A stretch of 64,000 nt of DNA. Origin: Cymbidium sinense (Eukaryota > Streptophyta > Magnoliopsida > Asparagales > Orchidaceae). Of this stretch, positions 48,764 through 61,000 are shown one piece after another. The notes beneath the pieces are model-generated. The model did not search any database and was not told the DNA's origin. It worked only from the letters and a program-made list of their open reading frames with translations. Every line of letters begins with the position of its first letter. The stretch's first letter is position 1. The stretch covers positions 35,190,983 to 35,254,982 of the forward strand of contig CM038223.1 of the NCBI GenBank assembly GCA_021442155.1, given 5' to 3'. Made by a program: the position numbers and the translations under genes.

Positions 48764-50350
48764 GATAGTAAAATTCATATCTTAAAACTCGAGGGTTCAG
48801 TGCCTTGGCATTATAAGGTCAGTGCTATAGTGCTTAAGATGGCATGAGATTGGAATAATTTAATTAGGTTGACTAGTCAACCAGTGCCTAGGCACTAGTT
48901 ATTTGGCACTACAGTGCTAGTAAAAGGTCTATTCAAAAAAGCTGGTAGACAGACGAGTACTTTTAATTAGAAAGGATAAACTTTTTGATTAGTACTGTGG
49001 CTCTGTGTCATAGCGCCATGACACTATGCCAATGTCTGGCCTCGCTTTATGCACGACATTAGTTACAAAATTAATTATCATAAATGCCATAAATATGTCT
49101 TTTTATCTAATGCGATGATTATTTTGATATATCAACACCATGTCACTATGGAATGCATGCCTAAGGTTTAAGATTCACCCTTCTCCCTTATCTCGGATCC
49201 AAGATCAATGAAGGGAGGATTTTATTTCACACCAAAACTAAGTTTAATGGTAGAATAGATTTCAGGATATAATGGCTATGTGCAGAGAAAATAGTGCTAT
49301 GGTGTTGTTCTAAAGAAGTGTAACCGAGAGGGTGCTGCAGTGCTAACACTACAACATTGAAGAACTATAATTATGACATTAATCTAAGAGCTTAGTGCTA
49401 TGGCATAAATTATTTGGCGCATCGGTGCTACGAGGCAGAGGTCCAAAGACTTCCCAAAAGCTCAACAGCTCAGCATTAGGACCTGGTGCCTTGGCTTCTT
49501 GAAGCTGGAACTCTATTTTGAACTAAATTCTTAAAGAATTTAACAATTTTTATGAAAATTAAAATGCATAAAACTTTAACAATGCTAGAATATATGGTGT
49601 TTTAGTGAAAGCAGAACTCTTCTCTCTTATTCTAGATCTAAGATCAATGGAAGGAGGATGTTTATCTTGTGTCTGAACCAAGTTCAATGGAGAAGATCTT
49701 CAAACTTAAATTCTTAAGATTCTTGCTCTTAAAAAATATTTTTTAATAAAATTGAATTCTTCTTCCTTACTATGGATCAAAGATCAATAGTGGGAGACTT
49801 TTAATTTTCATTAGATCTAGAATTAGTGACAGTCATCTTTGATCTTATCTCATGCGAGAGGAAGACACCCTTGTATAGTAGCAAAGAATTCACTATGGAA
49901 GGAGTGAGTGCTGTAGAATGCTTGGAGTTAGGGGTTGGGAGCAAAAAAGGAGCAGTGGAAAAGAGGAAAAGAAGGGGGGAGTGGGCAGTTTCCCTCTTTT
50001 TATATAGATTTTTGGGTAAATGTTCCTACGTCTTGAGCAATTTTTCATGCCTCCCAAGGTAGTTATCACTACCAAGGAAGTAGGAAGGGTTAGTTTTCTT
50101 ACTTTTAAAACTAAAATCCATCCTATAGCATTACGACACTGTGTTGCTTAAGTAGACTACTACTAAGGGCAGTTTGTATTTCTAGATTCTGTGAAGCTGT
50201 GACAGCACTTAGGCACTGCAATCATAGTGTCACAATACCCCAACTTGGGATGTTCCATTTATTTTATTTTTTAAAATGCAAAAGAAAAAAATTACCCCCC
50301 CAATGAATGTGTCATGATGATTGGACATGTTGCATTCATTGCTTTCTTAT

Positions 50351-52000
50351 GTATTTATTGATGATTATATGTAGCAATATAATAGGAAGAGCATAAAATA
50401 ATCACTTTCATATATCATATAAGATAGTGACATAAAAGAGATTTCAGGTACAAATTATTAGCCTGAATTTCTCTAATACAAAAAAAAAATTTGTATGAGC
50501 TTAGGCCATAGTAGATTTTCTCTCTTGAGCTTCATGGAGATGCTGAAGGGCAGCTTCTTGGTTGTGGACTAATGAGAAAAGAATTTACTTAAGTTTGGTC
50601 ACCTGAGCTTCTATAAGAAATCCTTTTTTTACAGCTGTAATAACATGTCTGATCATAGATCTCCTCTCTAATGGATATTGTCTCCTCAGCTGTAACTCTC
50701 TCAATTCAGTAGATATGTTGAGGAGCTTAATCTATGCTTTAGAAAGCTTTATCTAGTAGGATCTCAATGCTCTGAGACTATGCTCAAGGTCTTAGATCAC
50801 TAGGGAGACTTGATGCGAAGTAGTGTGGAATGAGGTCTCTGTAGTAGTGATTGTATCTAACAAGATCTCCTAATAAGTAGTGCGTAATGAGAATAATCCA
50901 AACTCAACATCTCTGTATAGGGATTATTAAAGCTGTAGCTCTCTTTCTTTAAGACTTAAGGCAACAGTACAATCTAATAAAGAATTTATTTTCACATATA
51001 AGCTAGAAAGCTCAGGTAAAACTTCTAAATCAACACTCAAAAGTAGGTGATGTAGTGCTATCACTATGTGACATAGGCTCTTTAAAGAGTTGCAATGTAG
51101 TGGACATGAAGGCCTAGGGTGTATCCAGGAGACGAAGCATGAATCTCCAGACCATACAATTGTTGCTGAGTTGTATAATTCAAACTGGGAATATGATGAC
51201 TCTCTGCATAGGAGTTAACATCTGATGAATCATCTTGGGTGACACTCATTATCACCCAAGTAGAGTTTGATAAGAGCTGCTCGTGGGTAGTCATCAAAGT
51301 GTCAGATTACTTTATATGTGGGTCTTCTTCAATATGCACAAGATCACTGCTGATAGGCTGAGTAGACACTGGGAAAGCAACACTAGTATTTATTGATAAT
51401 ACCAAGGTAATAACACTCTCTATCTGTCCAGTTGGTGGCTTAAGTACTATTGGTGGGATGAGAATATGAGTATAGTCACCTATCCATACTACTCCTATAT
51501 TATAACTAGATGATAAAGGACTGAATATCTCTATAATTAATTTCCTAAGTGGATGAAGCCACTTGTCATCACTTTTATGACTATCCTGCTCATTTGATGG
51601 TCTCTTAAGAGCATAGGTCGCATGCCGGGGGGACCGCAAATGTTGTGCTAGTCTAGCTCTCCCTAATATGTGATTGTATATGTAAAAGCCTAGATCCAAG
51701 AAGGAAGAAAAGGTATGCAAATCCATAGTAACCACAGGTGACTAACTTCTGTGTAAGTCTCCTATGGGGCTACATAGAAACTAGAATCAATCCTTAGGCG
51801 AAGTAAGAAAGCCCATGCTATAGAAGCTGCTGTTGACCTCATATTTGGAAGAGGTTAACATAATCTCAAAATTAGTAATTAGGACACCTAATTTGAGATT
51901 AAGATCCTCTTGATTGCTTGCCTAGAACACTATACTTAGTGACCTAGTGAATTCTTCTAGGGTTTGATCTAACATAATGGGATTAGGTGGATCCAAAGCC
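50351..52000 (-). other. Retroelement-derived region with one unassigned 142-codon frame
   Basis: The minus strand 51735-51307 is open for 142 codons (starts MVTMDLHTFSSFLDLGFYIY, ends at a stop near 51307), followed by a 71-codon frame at 51297-51082. I do not recognise the product. The upstream part on that strand (51990-51860) matches 63830-63950, part of the gypsy-like repeat block, so these frames are more likely retroelement remnants than a host gene. No splice-bounded gene model was found. Confidence 0.4.
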
Positions 52001-54100
52001 AACCTAAATTTAAATAAAGAATTAAATCAAACACATTCCAATTAAAATCTAAATCCAATTGAGTTTAAAATAAGATAATTAGAATGGTTAACTCAATAAT
52101 CCTACCTAAGCTCAAAATCACCTAAAATCAAAGAAATTCAAATAAAAAGTCAAAAAAAAAAAGGAAGAAGAAATCAAATGAAATGAAAAGTATAAAGCCA
52201 TTACATAAACAAAAATGGATTTAAAACTTAAACACAGAGTTGACTTATGTGGGTCACACAAGGTCAAGTTCAACCTACTAAAATGTGACCAAATTAAATT
52301 ATTCCAAGGACTTAAACTCATAAAATAAATAGGTTTAATCATGGATTAAATTAATTTAAATCTAACAAGGTTTTATTTGTGTTAATTAGCTAATTGATCT
52401 AAATAAGTTCAAATTAACCTTATTAAGATCAAAATTTAAATTAAATTGAAATTAATCCAATTAAAATATCTAAAATAAATTAAATATCACAATTAATCAC
52501 AATTCAACCAATAATTGGGCCTAATTTGATCAATTTGGTCATTTGACACAAATGAGTCCAACTTAACCCATGAAGCATAATTTGGGTTAAATGGGTCAAA
52601 ATTGAAATCAACTTCAAACCAAATGAAGTTAATCACTCATTCCAAACATCTGAATAAAAATGATTGGAGTCTAAACATACCTTAATTGAGTTAAATTGGT
52701 CATTTGACTCAATTGAACTCAACTTAACCCATTTACATCAAAATGGTCAAGTTGAAATAAAATAAAAATCAATTTAAAATTTAAGAAAATAAATCAATTT
52801 AAAACATCATAAACCATCAAATAAAAATAATTAAATCTAAATTTAAATCTTAAATGACCATTCAAACTAAAGAACTCAACTTGACCTATTTTGGCTGAAA
52901 GAGCTAAGCTTAGCTGAACTCACATTAAACCTCACATGGTATGAATCGATTGACCTCCAAATTATCCATTAGATAATCAACACTAAATAAAGAAATTTGA
53001 AACTTCTCATAAATTAAAGCCCTAGAAAAAAAAACTTAAAATCAGCTAGAAATAATTAGCTTTTACGAACCATGCTAGCATATTATTCTAAACTCCGTGA
53101 ATTAGGTGCTTAACCCATTACACACAGGGAGCATCTGATCTTTGAAGATGACCATCATCCTAGGGAAGTCAGTCTTCTCTTCTTGATTTGGCCCATGACC
53201 ACTTCTAAATGCATCTCATTACAGGCATAAATTGCATACCCCAAAAGCCTTAAGTGAATTGTGAGTGAATAAAAATTGAAATTTGTTGCATTAGTTAGAA
53301 TCATTTCATATCCAAATATGATCTTAGGGATTAGGGAGTGAGTCTAGGTTCTTAGATTCTTTCCTAAAATGCAATAGCCCAACCATTCTATATACATGAG
53401 ACTTGACATCATGGATTTAAAATTCGCTTAGGTGGTGTTAGTTGGTAGCCTTTCCATGCGGGTTATAAGTATAGAAGAGTCAAGGATAGGTTTAATACCT
53501 CAAATGAGAGGAATGACCAATAATTCCCAAAATTTGAACTAGGTCAAGCATCTGATTTATATCAAAAGCACATATAGACTTAGGTTCTCAAGCATTCTCT
53601 TTAGAGTAAGTCTTCATCCCTAGGCATTCACGCAATCTTGTGCTACTAGAATCTAACTCTTAGATTTTAATAAAATTTTAACTTGAAATTTAATTTAAAT
53701 TGTAAAATCTAAAGCCAAATAATGGGATAGTTGAAATTCATATTGGGCATCCTAGTATCTGCAAGCATTTTGTACTTAATCATGTTTGGATTCTAAAAGA
53801 TTCCACTTTGGATCATTCCCTTTTGAAATTCTAAATTATCATTTGACTCTATAAACTAGCTTAAAATTCATAGAAGTAATAACTTATTTTTTTAATTGAG
53901 AGTTTTCTTAGGACGAGGTCCTCCATTCCTAAGATATAATTAACTATAGGGGTTTGTCCTTTTAGGGAACCATGAACCCATTTTAAAATAAACCTTGCTG
54001 TACCTCCTTATGTAATTCAGGGGAAAACTCTCTGGTACATTAAGGAACCATTAGCCTTATGATTCTTTTATTAAATGATTTAAATTGATTATAAGATAAC
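52000..54100 (+). repeat. Third, shortened copy of the long noncoding block
   Basis: 52500-52760 (TTTGGTCATTTGAC, TTAACCCAT, ATGATTGGAGTC) matches the reverse complement of 63030-63280. 53120-54080 matches the reverse complement of 58060-59010 (GATTAGGGAGTGAGTCTAGG, AGCATCTGA) and, from 53430, the direct sequence at 42030-42660. Compared with the copy at 58-64 kb, the roughly 4 kb between these two parts are missing. Confidence 0.7.
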
Positions 54101-54179
54101 ATATTTATCTTTCAGGATAATATGTTTATTTCTTAATGATGAGTTTGATCATCCAAATTAGAAATTCTTAAATTCTATG

Positions 54180-55150
54180 TAGTGTCATAAATTTTTTCAT
54201 ATAGTAATAATCGCAGATCTTGCCATAGAAAAGAGAAGAAAAGATGAGAGTGTTACCAATTATATTAATAAATGGAGAAATCTAAGCATGAGATGTGACC
54301 AACACCTCACAAAAAGGCATGCAGTAGAACTCCTCATAGAGAATCTTGATGATCAAATGGCCTCATATCTTGCTATGGCTACACATTCCAAAAATTATTG
54401 GATCATATAGCCAAGTTTGAAAGGTTGCCAAAATAAAAAGAGCTTAATATATGTTATAATAATAACAACCACTTTGGGAAAGAAAAACAACCAAAGTCTG
54501 GTGACTCAAAAAGGAATGATGTGAATACAACATTCACATTCACAGTGGACAAGGAGGAAAATGGAGGTATGATAACCTCACCACCATGACATCCTTGTGA
54601 CTAACAACAAAGCTGATAGAGGAAAAGAAAAAAAAAGGGTCCGCACTCCAGAGAAAATGAAAAATAGTACTCAATCAAAAGAGAATGTACTGCTAAAATT
54701 TTTAAGCATGCCTTAAAGCTGGGATTAAAGTTGCCAGAGCCATGATGGCTAGACCAAGTGAATAAAGTTGATCCCAACTATTCTCCATTCCATAGGCTCA
54801 TAAGTCATCTAATTGAATATTATTTTATCTTCAAGGATTGGGTAGAAAAGAGTTATCAAAATGGAGAACTCACCTTATTAGACATTGTATTAATAAACCC
54901 TAAAAGAAAAAAAGGTGAAGGTTATTACAACTTGCCTAGTCTAGGATCTAAAAGATAAAAATGTTGAGCTAGCTGGATCCCAGAGTATAAGGGATAAACG
55001 TGAAGCCATGTAAATACAAGAAGAAGAAGTGGTTTGGAGACCATCTCAAAAAAGACTAAAAATATGATTATTATTCTTTTAACCATAAATGGCATATGGT
55101 GGAAGAATTCTTTAGAGCCCAAAATAGATCTATAAAGGTTTTGCCCCAAC
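54180..55150 (+). mobile_element. Ty3/gypsy gag remnant, second type
   Basis: 54190-54420 reads DESVTNYINKWRNLSMRCDQ and AVELLIENLDDQMASYLAMA, the retrotransposon gag domain. Further on, with frame changes, 54758-54940 gives NKVDPNYSPFHRLISHLIEY, FKDWVEKSYQNGELTLLDIV and LINPKRKK, the zinc-finger-like region before protease in gypsy elements. It differs from the gag at 44.9 kb and belongs to another gypsy lineage. It has several stops and frameshifts and no protease or RT after it. The 66-codon open piece 54758-54958 is not a gene by itself. Confidence 0.75.
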
Positions 55151-55231
55151 AGGGAACAATTTTATAAGCCTTGTAATGTAAGAAAAAAACTCCATCAAAA
55201 AGAATCTCTCTCCAATAAAAAAAGGAATAAA

Positions 55232-55735
55232 TCAAATCCATCATGCCCAAAGGGGATGGATCAGATCCATGATGTCCAAAGGGTCCAGATCTAAATTTAA
55301 ATCAAATCCATCATGTTCAAAGGGGCTGGATCAGATCCATCATGCTTAAAGGGACTGGATCTAAATTTAAATAAAAAGATCTATTTTGCCCAAAGGGGCT
55401 AGATTAGATCCATCAAGTCGAAAGAGGTCAGATCTAAATTTAAATAAAAGATCCATTATGTCTGAAAGGAGTGAAATTAGATTCATCATGCCTAAAAGGG
55501 CCAGGTCTATGTTTAATAAAGAACCCATTATGCCCAAAAGATAAGATCAGATCTATCATGTCTTTAAGGGTAGGATTTTAACCCAAATTTAGATTCCATC
55601 ATGTCCAAAGGGGTTGGATCTAAATCTAAGCTTAAATCCAACATAGGATTTAAGTTTAAATATACCTAAAGGGGTTAGATTTAAACACCTAAATATACTT
55701 AACATACTCAAAAGAGGAGGGTCTAAATATAAACA
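55232..55735. repeat. Tandem array of 70-bp units built on CCATCATG-CCAAAGGGG
   Basis: The first units are clearest: TCAAATCCATCATG at 55232 and again at 55302, each followed by a half-unit GATCAGATCCAT.ATG, so a 70-bp unit holds two related halves of about 29 and 41 bp. The phrases CCATCATGYCCAAAGGGG and GGATCTAAATTTAAAT recur, increasingly diverged, to about 55735. It directly precedes (GA)n and the LTR-like block at 55.7-57.1 kb. Confidence 0.85.
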
Positions 55736-55806
55736 AAAGAAAGAAAGCAATGAATGCATATATCGAATCGACATGACATATTCATTTGGGGGAAATTTGT
55801 TTGCAT

Positions 55807-55846
<40 letters not shown>

Positions 55847-57130
55847 TAAAGCATTCTAGCCCAAAGAATTACAGTGTTAAAATCACAGTGCCTAGGTGCT
55901 ATCATCATCTTCTAATAACTAAAAATCCAAATTGCTCTCGACGATTGCCAACTTAAATAACACAGTGTTGTAGCACTATGAGGCCAGCACTGAGGTGATG
56001 TTATGATGACCTTCAATTTTAAAAGTAAGAAAACTACCATTCCCATCCTAACAATAATAACCACCTAAGGAGGAGTAGTGGGAATGATTATGGAGCAAAA
56101 AATAGTCCTGTTAGTGGAGAATCTTCTATAAAAAGAGGAGAATTATCCCCACTAGGGTTCTACTTTTTCCTCTCACTCTCCACTACAGCTTGGGCATTTT
56201 TCTGCACTCTCTTCATTGTATATCCTCTGTATGCTCTCTTGTACTCTGTTCACTCTCTTCTTACATGAAATGATTGACATAAAGGGGAGAGAATCATTGC
56301 AAATATTATTGATCTTGTATCCAGTGCGAGATGGCAGTCTTTCCTTTATCGATTTTGGATCTAGAGCAATGGAATATAACCTAATTATGTTTAAAATATT
56401 TTAGGCACACAAATCTCAAGAAACTTCAAATTTGAAGGCCTTTATCATTAAACTTGGTTATAGTGTGAGAGGAACACTCTCCTTGCATAGATCTTGGATC
56501 CAGAATAAGAGAGAAGAGCGCTTTTGCACAAGCAAAGTGTGAATTCTAGCATTACTAAAATGCAACATTTAGATACAGGCTATTAGGAATTTAAACATAT
56601 GTATTCTACATCTTGCCAATGCCATATTATTAGCATTGTAGTGCTACCCTCTCAAGTTTTAACTAAGCGAAACATGCAATCATAATGTCATAGTGTTATA
56701 TCTAAACTATCGCAGTGTTGTGTTAATTTTATAGTTTTTATTACATAAAAAAATAAACGTACAAATCTCTTTATATATAAAATCAAAATTCTACATTCTT
56801 AGCATCATAATGTTGCTAATCAGGCATTATAGGGCTAGCATCTTAGGTTAGGACCCAAAAGATCTTATATCTTATAGTGTTGCATGCTGTTAATAGAGCG
56901 CCATAACGTTGACACCTTGGGTTGTTGATAAAAATTCCTTGAATTCTCACAGCACCGTAGTGCTTCCAATTTGGCACCGTGGCATGACCCTCTCGGGTTA
57001 GATGATAAATCATTCCAAACTTATAGTGCCACAATGCTACCTCTCAAGCACCACAATGTTATCTTCTCATGTAATTAGCCAAATATCTCTATGTTATATT
57101 ACCATAGTACTACATATCTGGCACTGCAAC
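55735..57130 (-). repeat. LTR-like block, inverted copy of 48-50.3 kb
   Basis: On the minus strand it repeats the landmarks listed for 47960-50350, including a CCTCTTTTTATAG stretch near 56120 and the GCAC/AGTGC-rich part at 56600-57130. It contains a (GA)n run at 55808-55843. No coding sequence. Its relation to the neighbouring gag at 54.2 kb is unclear. Confidence 0.6.
55808..55843. repeat. (GA)n microsatellite
   Basis: Eighteen or so uninterrupted AG dinucleotides. Confidence 0.95.
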
Positions 57131-58040
57131 ACTAGCTTCTTGAGATAATAAATTTGATAAATAAATAATATGATATGCATGGGCTAGCATAATAACAATT
57201 ACCTAAGTTCACTTCCTGAAAAAGCTTAGCAGGTTAACATAAAATAATTTTAAAATACCCATATGCGCTCTCACATATGCATTAAAATCCAAATTAAATG
57301 TTTGTGGATGCTGCGTGGGTTAAAAATCTTGGTTGAGTCTTATAACAGGGTATGGGTTAACAAAACTAATCTTTCCTTAATGATTGTTATATTGATTAAA
57401 TATTCAAGTAGAGGGGATATGTTTAAATTAAATGAAGTTCATAATTTAAAATAACTTAAAACAAATAATCATCCACCCATCCATCATTATTTGTCAATAA
57501 TGATAAGCTAAGAAAACCTTTCCTCACAAAAAGCCATTGTCAAATTAAATATATCACTATGTTCATAATTAAATAATCTCATGCTCGTAAGGGCGTGGCC
57601 TGTATCCTCTATCTGCATGATTTTGCTGTGAAATGGTACCACATGAAATGCAAATATGACTAGAACCCTCTGACTGGGTGGCTTGGCAGCCATATAACTC
57701 CACTATATTTTTGTCATGATAATAACCTATATATTTCCTAATGGCTTTGTTCCTTGAGCCATGATTTATGAAATATATTTAATAAAAAAAGGCTTTTTTG
57801 TTAGCTAATGTTTACTTAAATTTGTAACCTTAGAAAAATGTCACCCTAGGTCTACAAGATCACCTTGGATGACACAACCTTGTGGGAAACATTTATGTTG
57901 ACACCACATAAAATTTAGAAATTTCTTATTTGGATGATAAAATGCATCATTAAGGAGCAATCATATTATTTCAAAAGGTAAACAAGCTATCCTATAATGG
58001 ATTTTATCATTTAATAAAAGGCTCATAAGATTAATGGATA
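57131..58040. other. Spacer, nothing recognised
   Basis: About 0.9 kb of AT-rich sequence between the LTR-like block and the long noncoding block. No gene or repeat was recognised. Confidence 0.45.
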
Positions 58041-61000
58041 TTTAATGTATTAGAGAGTTTTCTCTTGAACTACATGAGAAGTAGAGTAGGTTTTTTTTTT
58101 TTAAAATTGGGTTCATGGTTCCCTATAAGTGCAAGCTCTCATAGTTAATTACATCTTAGGAATAAATGATCTCTTCCTATGAATACTCTTGGTTAAAGAA
58201 ATAAGTTATTATTTCTATGAATTTCTAAGCTGGTTTCCATAGAAAATAATAATTTGGAATTTTAATTGGGAATGTTGCAAAGTAGAAAGACTTATTTTTA
58301 GAATTCAATCAGGATATAGTAGGAAATGTCTATTGATAATTAGATTCCCAATAGGAATTTCAACTCTTCTATCATTGGGTTTAAATTTTAGAATTTAAAT
58401 AGAATTTTGAGTTGACATTTCATTAGAAATCTAGGACTTATATTTTAGTAGCATAAGATTACAGAAATGCCTAGGGTTGAAGACTTACTCTTATAAGATG
58501 CATCAAAATCTAAGTCTATAAGTGCTTCTGACACAAGTCAGATGCTCGACCTAGTTTCACTTTTGGGAATTATTGGCTCTTTCTTTTACTTGAGAAAGGA
58601 ATTCTATCCTAAACTCTTCTAGAATTATAACCCACCTAGAAGGGCTGTTAGCTAACACCATATAAGTGCATTTTTAAGCCATGATGCAAAGTATTATGTA
58701 TGCAAGATAGCTAGGTTATTATATTTTAGGAAAGAATCTAAGAACCTAGACTCACTCCCTAATCCCTAAGATCTTGTAGGGTATGATATGCCCTTAACTA
58801 ATGCACATTTTCTAGCTTTTAGATGTTTTGACTCATGATTCATTTAAGGTCTTGGGGTATACATTTTATGGTTAAATGAAATGCAATTAGAAGTTGTAAA
58901 GGGAAAAATTGAGAAGAGAAGGCAAACTTCTCCAAGAAGATTGTCATCCTCAAAGGTCAAATGCCCATTATGTTCAATGGGGGAAGTGCCCAATTCATGG
59001 AGTTAGAATAATATGTTAGCATGGTTCACAAAAGCTAGTTGTTTCTAGTTAATTTTAAGTTAAGATGAGGGATTTAGTTAATGTGAATTTTTGAGTTTCT
59101 TTCTTTTGTTTAAGTTTATGTTGGGTAGAAAATTTAGTTTTTATAAGAGCATATTCATTCAAGCATCCATCATAGAAAAGATAGCATCGATAGAAACCTA
59201 GAAAATATGTTGATTCTATGGTGCACCTAAAGTAAATCAAGCCAATTTAAATTAAAGAACAAGCCAATGCTATCGGGTATCACTGTACACAATAGAAGAA
59301 AGAGAAAATAGATAGTCGAGCTTTGCCCTTATACATCCTGGCTTAGAATTATAATTTTAGATCTATAGGGGTCTTCTTTCAAGGATCATCTCCATCTTCA
59401 AGAACCTCCACTAGGCTTCATAAGGGACCTCTATAGTTATCTACTGGTATGGTCAGCTCTTGCTATTCCTAGGCACATAGACCTTAACCGAATTCTAAGA
59501 TCAAATTACATTTTAAATTCAAAAACAAGTCCTAAGCCTTGCAAAATATATGTCAAGAAAATATAAATAACACATAATAATTATATTATATAAATATATT
59601 GGCTTAACATTAGCCGCTTGCCAAGCCCACCTATCCTATTGGGCTATGCTATGGGACTATTCAGCACCTGCAAGTAAATGTCAGTTTTATTATTTATTTT
59701 ATAATTATCCCTTTAGCACAGCCCCCTTACAGAAGATAATATTAATTATAAAAATAATGTCTTACCATCTAGACTAATGGTAATCAATCCTGGCCATCTA
59801 GTCTAAAATATTACATCATAAAATAATGAAAATGTATTTCACATCAGCTCATCATAACATCATAGATAGTCCTATCCTAAATGTAGGGTCCGTGACCTAA
59901 TAATCTAGTGTATGAAGAAAGGGGTTTGTTTGGTAAGACGTTGCTATGCCTTTTTTGTTCAAGTTTTAATTTGAATTTTGTTTGTTTATTTTTACCTTTG
60001 GATGGTTTTAATTCAAATGATTTAATGATTTATGATTTTCTTTCATTTTTAAAATTCATTTTTATGTTAAAGCGATGTTTAGGTTTTCAAGAATAAAGAA
60101 TAAAATAAATTTCACTTTTGGGTGGAACCCATTCCATTCAACATCCTAAATTTTAATATAATGAAATCTTCACCCTAAGATGAAGATTCATCCTAAAGAT
60201 CTAAATTAAGATCCTAAGTATCTTAATTAGCCTCTTTCAAATTTATTTGGATGATTTGATTTGCATTTAATTTAGATTAATATTTTAATTTTGTTTTGCA
60301 TTTAATTCTTCTTTTCATTTTTTTTGATTTGATTAAATCTTCTTGGTTTAATTTATTTTCAATTTGATTTGGATTTATTTTATTATTTGTTTCATTAATG
60401 TATATGTGTATTGAATTTATTTGGATGAATTATGTTAACCTAATTAATTTAGGTTAGTATTTTAATTCATTCTTAGCTTGAATTAACTATGTGTTTAAGT
60501 CTTGTTAATTTGCTTATTATGTATTTATTAGCCTTAAGGTTGAATTAAACTTAATTAGCATTATTATTTTCATTAAACTTTAAGTTTGTAATTAATCAAA
60601 TCTTATGATTTAGAGTGTTGGAGACTTTTGTTTTAGTGTTATGAAGTGGATGGAAGTATTTCAAGTCACTTTTATGAATTTTATGATATTCTAATTTATT
60701 CTTTAATTTATATTGACCTAGAGACTTAGAAATTTAATAATTCCTAATCTAGAGGTCAATTGGGTTTAAACTTTTTATGGCAAGTGGGTTCCTTCCCAAT
60801 TTAAGTTTCTTAAAATTTCACCCAAATCAGATGTGTAATTTGGGTTTAATTAAGATTTTAATTATTTTAATGAAACCTAAATTGAGCATAAATTAAGAAA
60901 AATTAATTAGGATTTTATTTTTCTTAAATTCTTTTATGGAAAATGCATCCATAGAGGGTTCATTTGGAATTTTTAAAGTTTTGGTTAATTTATTGGATTA

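Larger units (their letters stand above)
47960..50350 (+). repeat. LTR-like block rich in GCACT phrases, inverted copy of 55.7-57.1 kb
   Basis: Leaving out the LINE inserted at 48078-48745, this block matches the reverse complement of 55735-57130. Common landmarks in order are AATGCTAGAAT, CTCTTCTCTCTTATTCT, CCTCTTTTTATA (a TATA-like box; here CCCTCTTTTTATATAG near 49992), GTTTTCTTACTTTTAAAA, GCACTTAGGCACTG and TGCATTCATTGCTTTCTT. Short GCACT/AGTGC words recur throughout (for example 48840-48930). No reading frame is supported. An LTR is the likely identity because of the promoter-like stretch, but the ends were not defined. Confidence 0.6.

Noticed and set aside
55232..55735. Regular repeats considered as a CRISPR array
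   Set aside because: Same reasons: contiguous tandem units without unique spacers.
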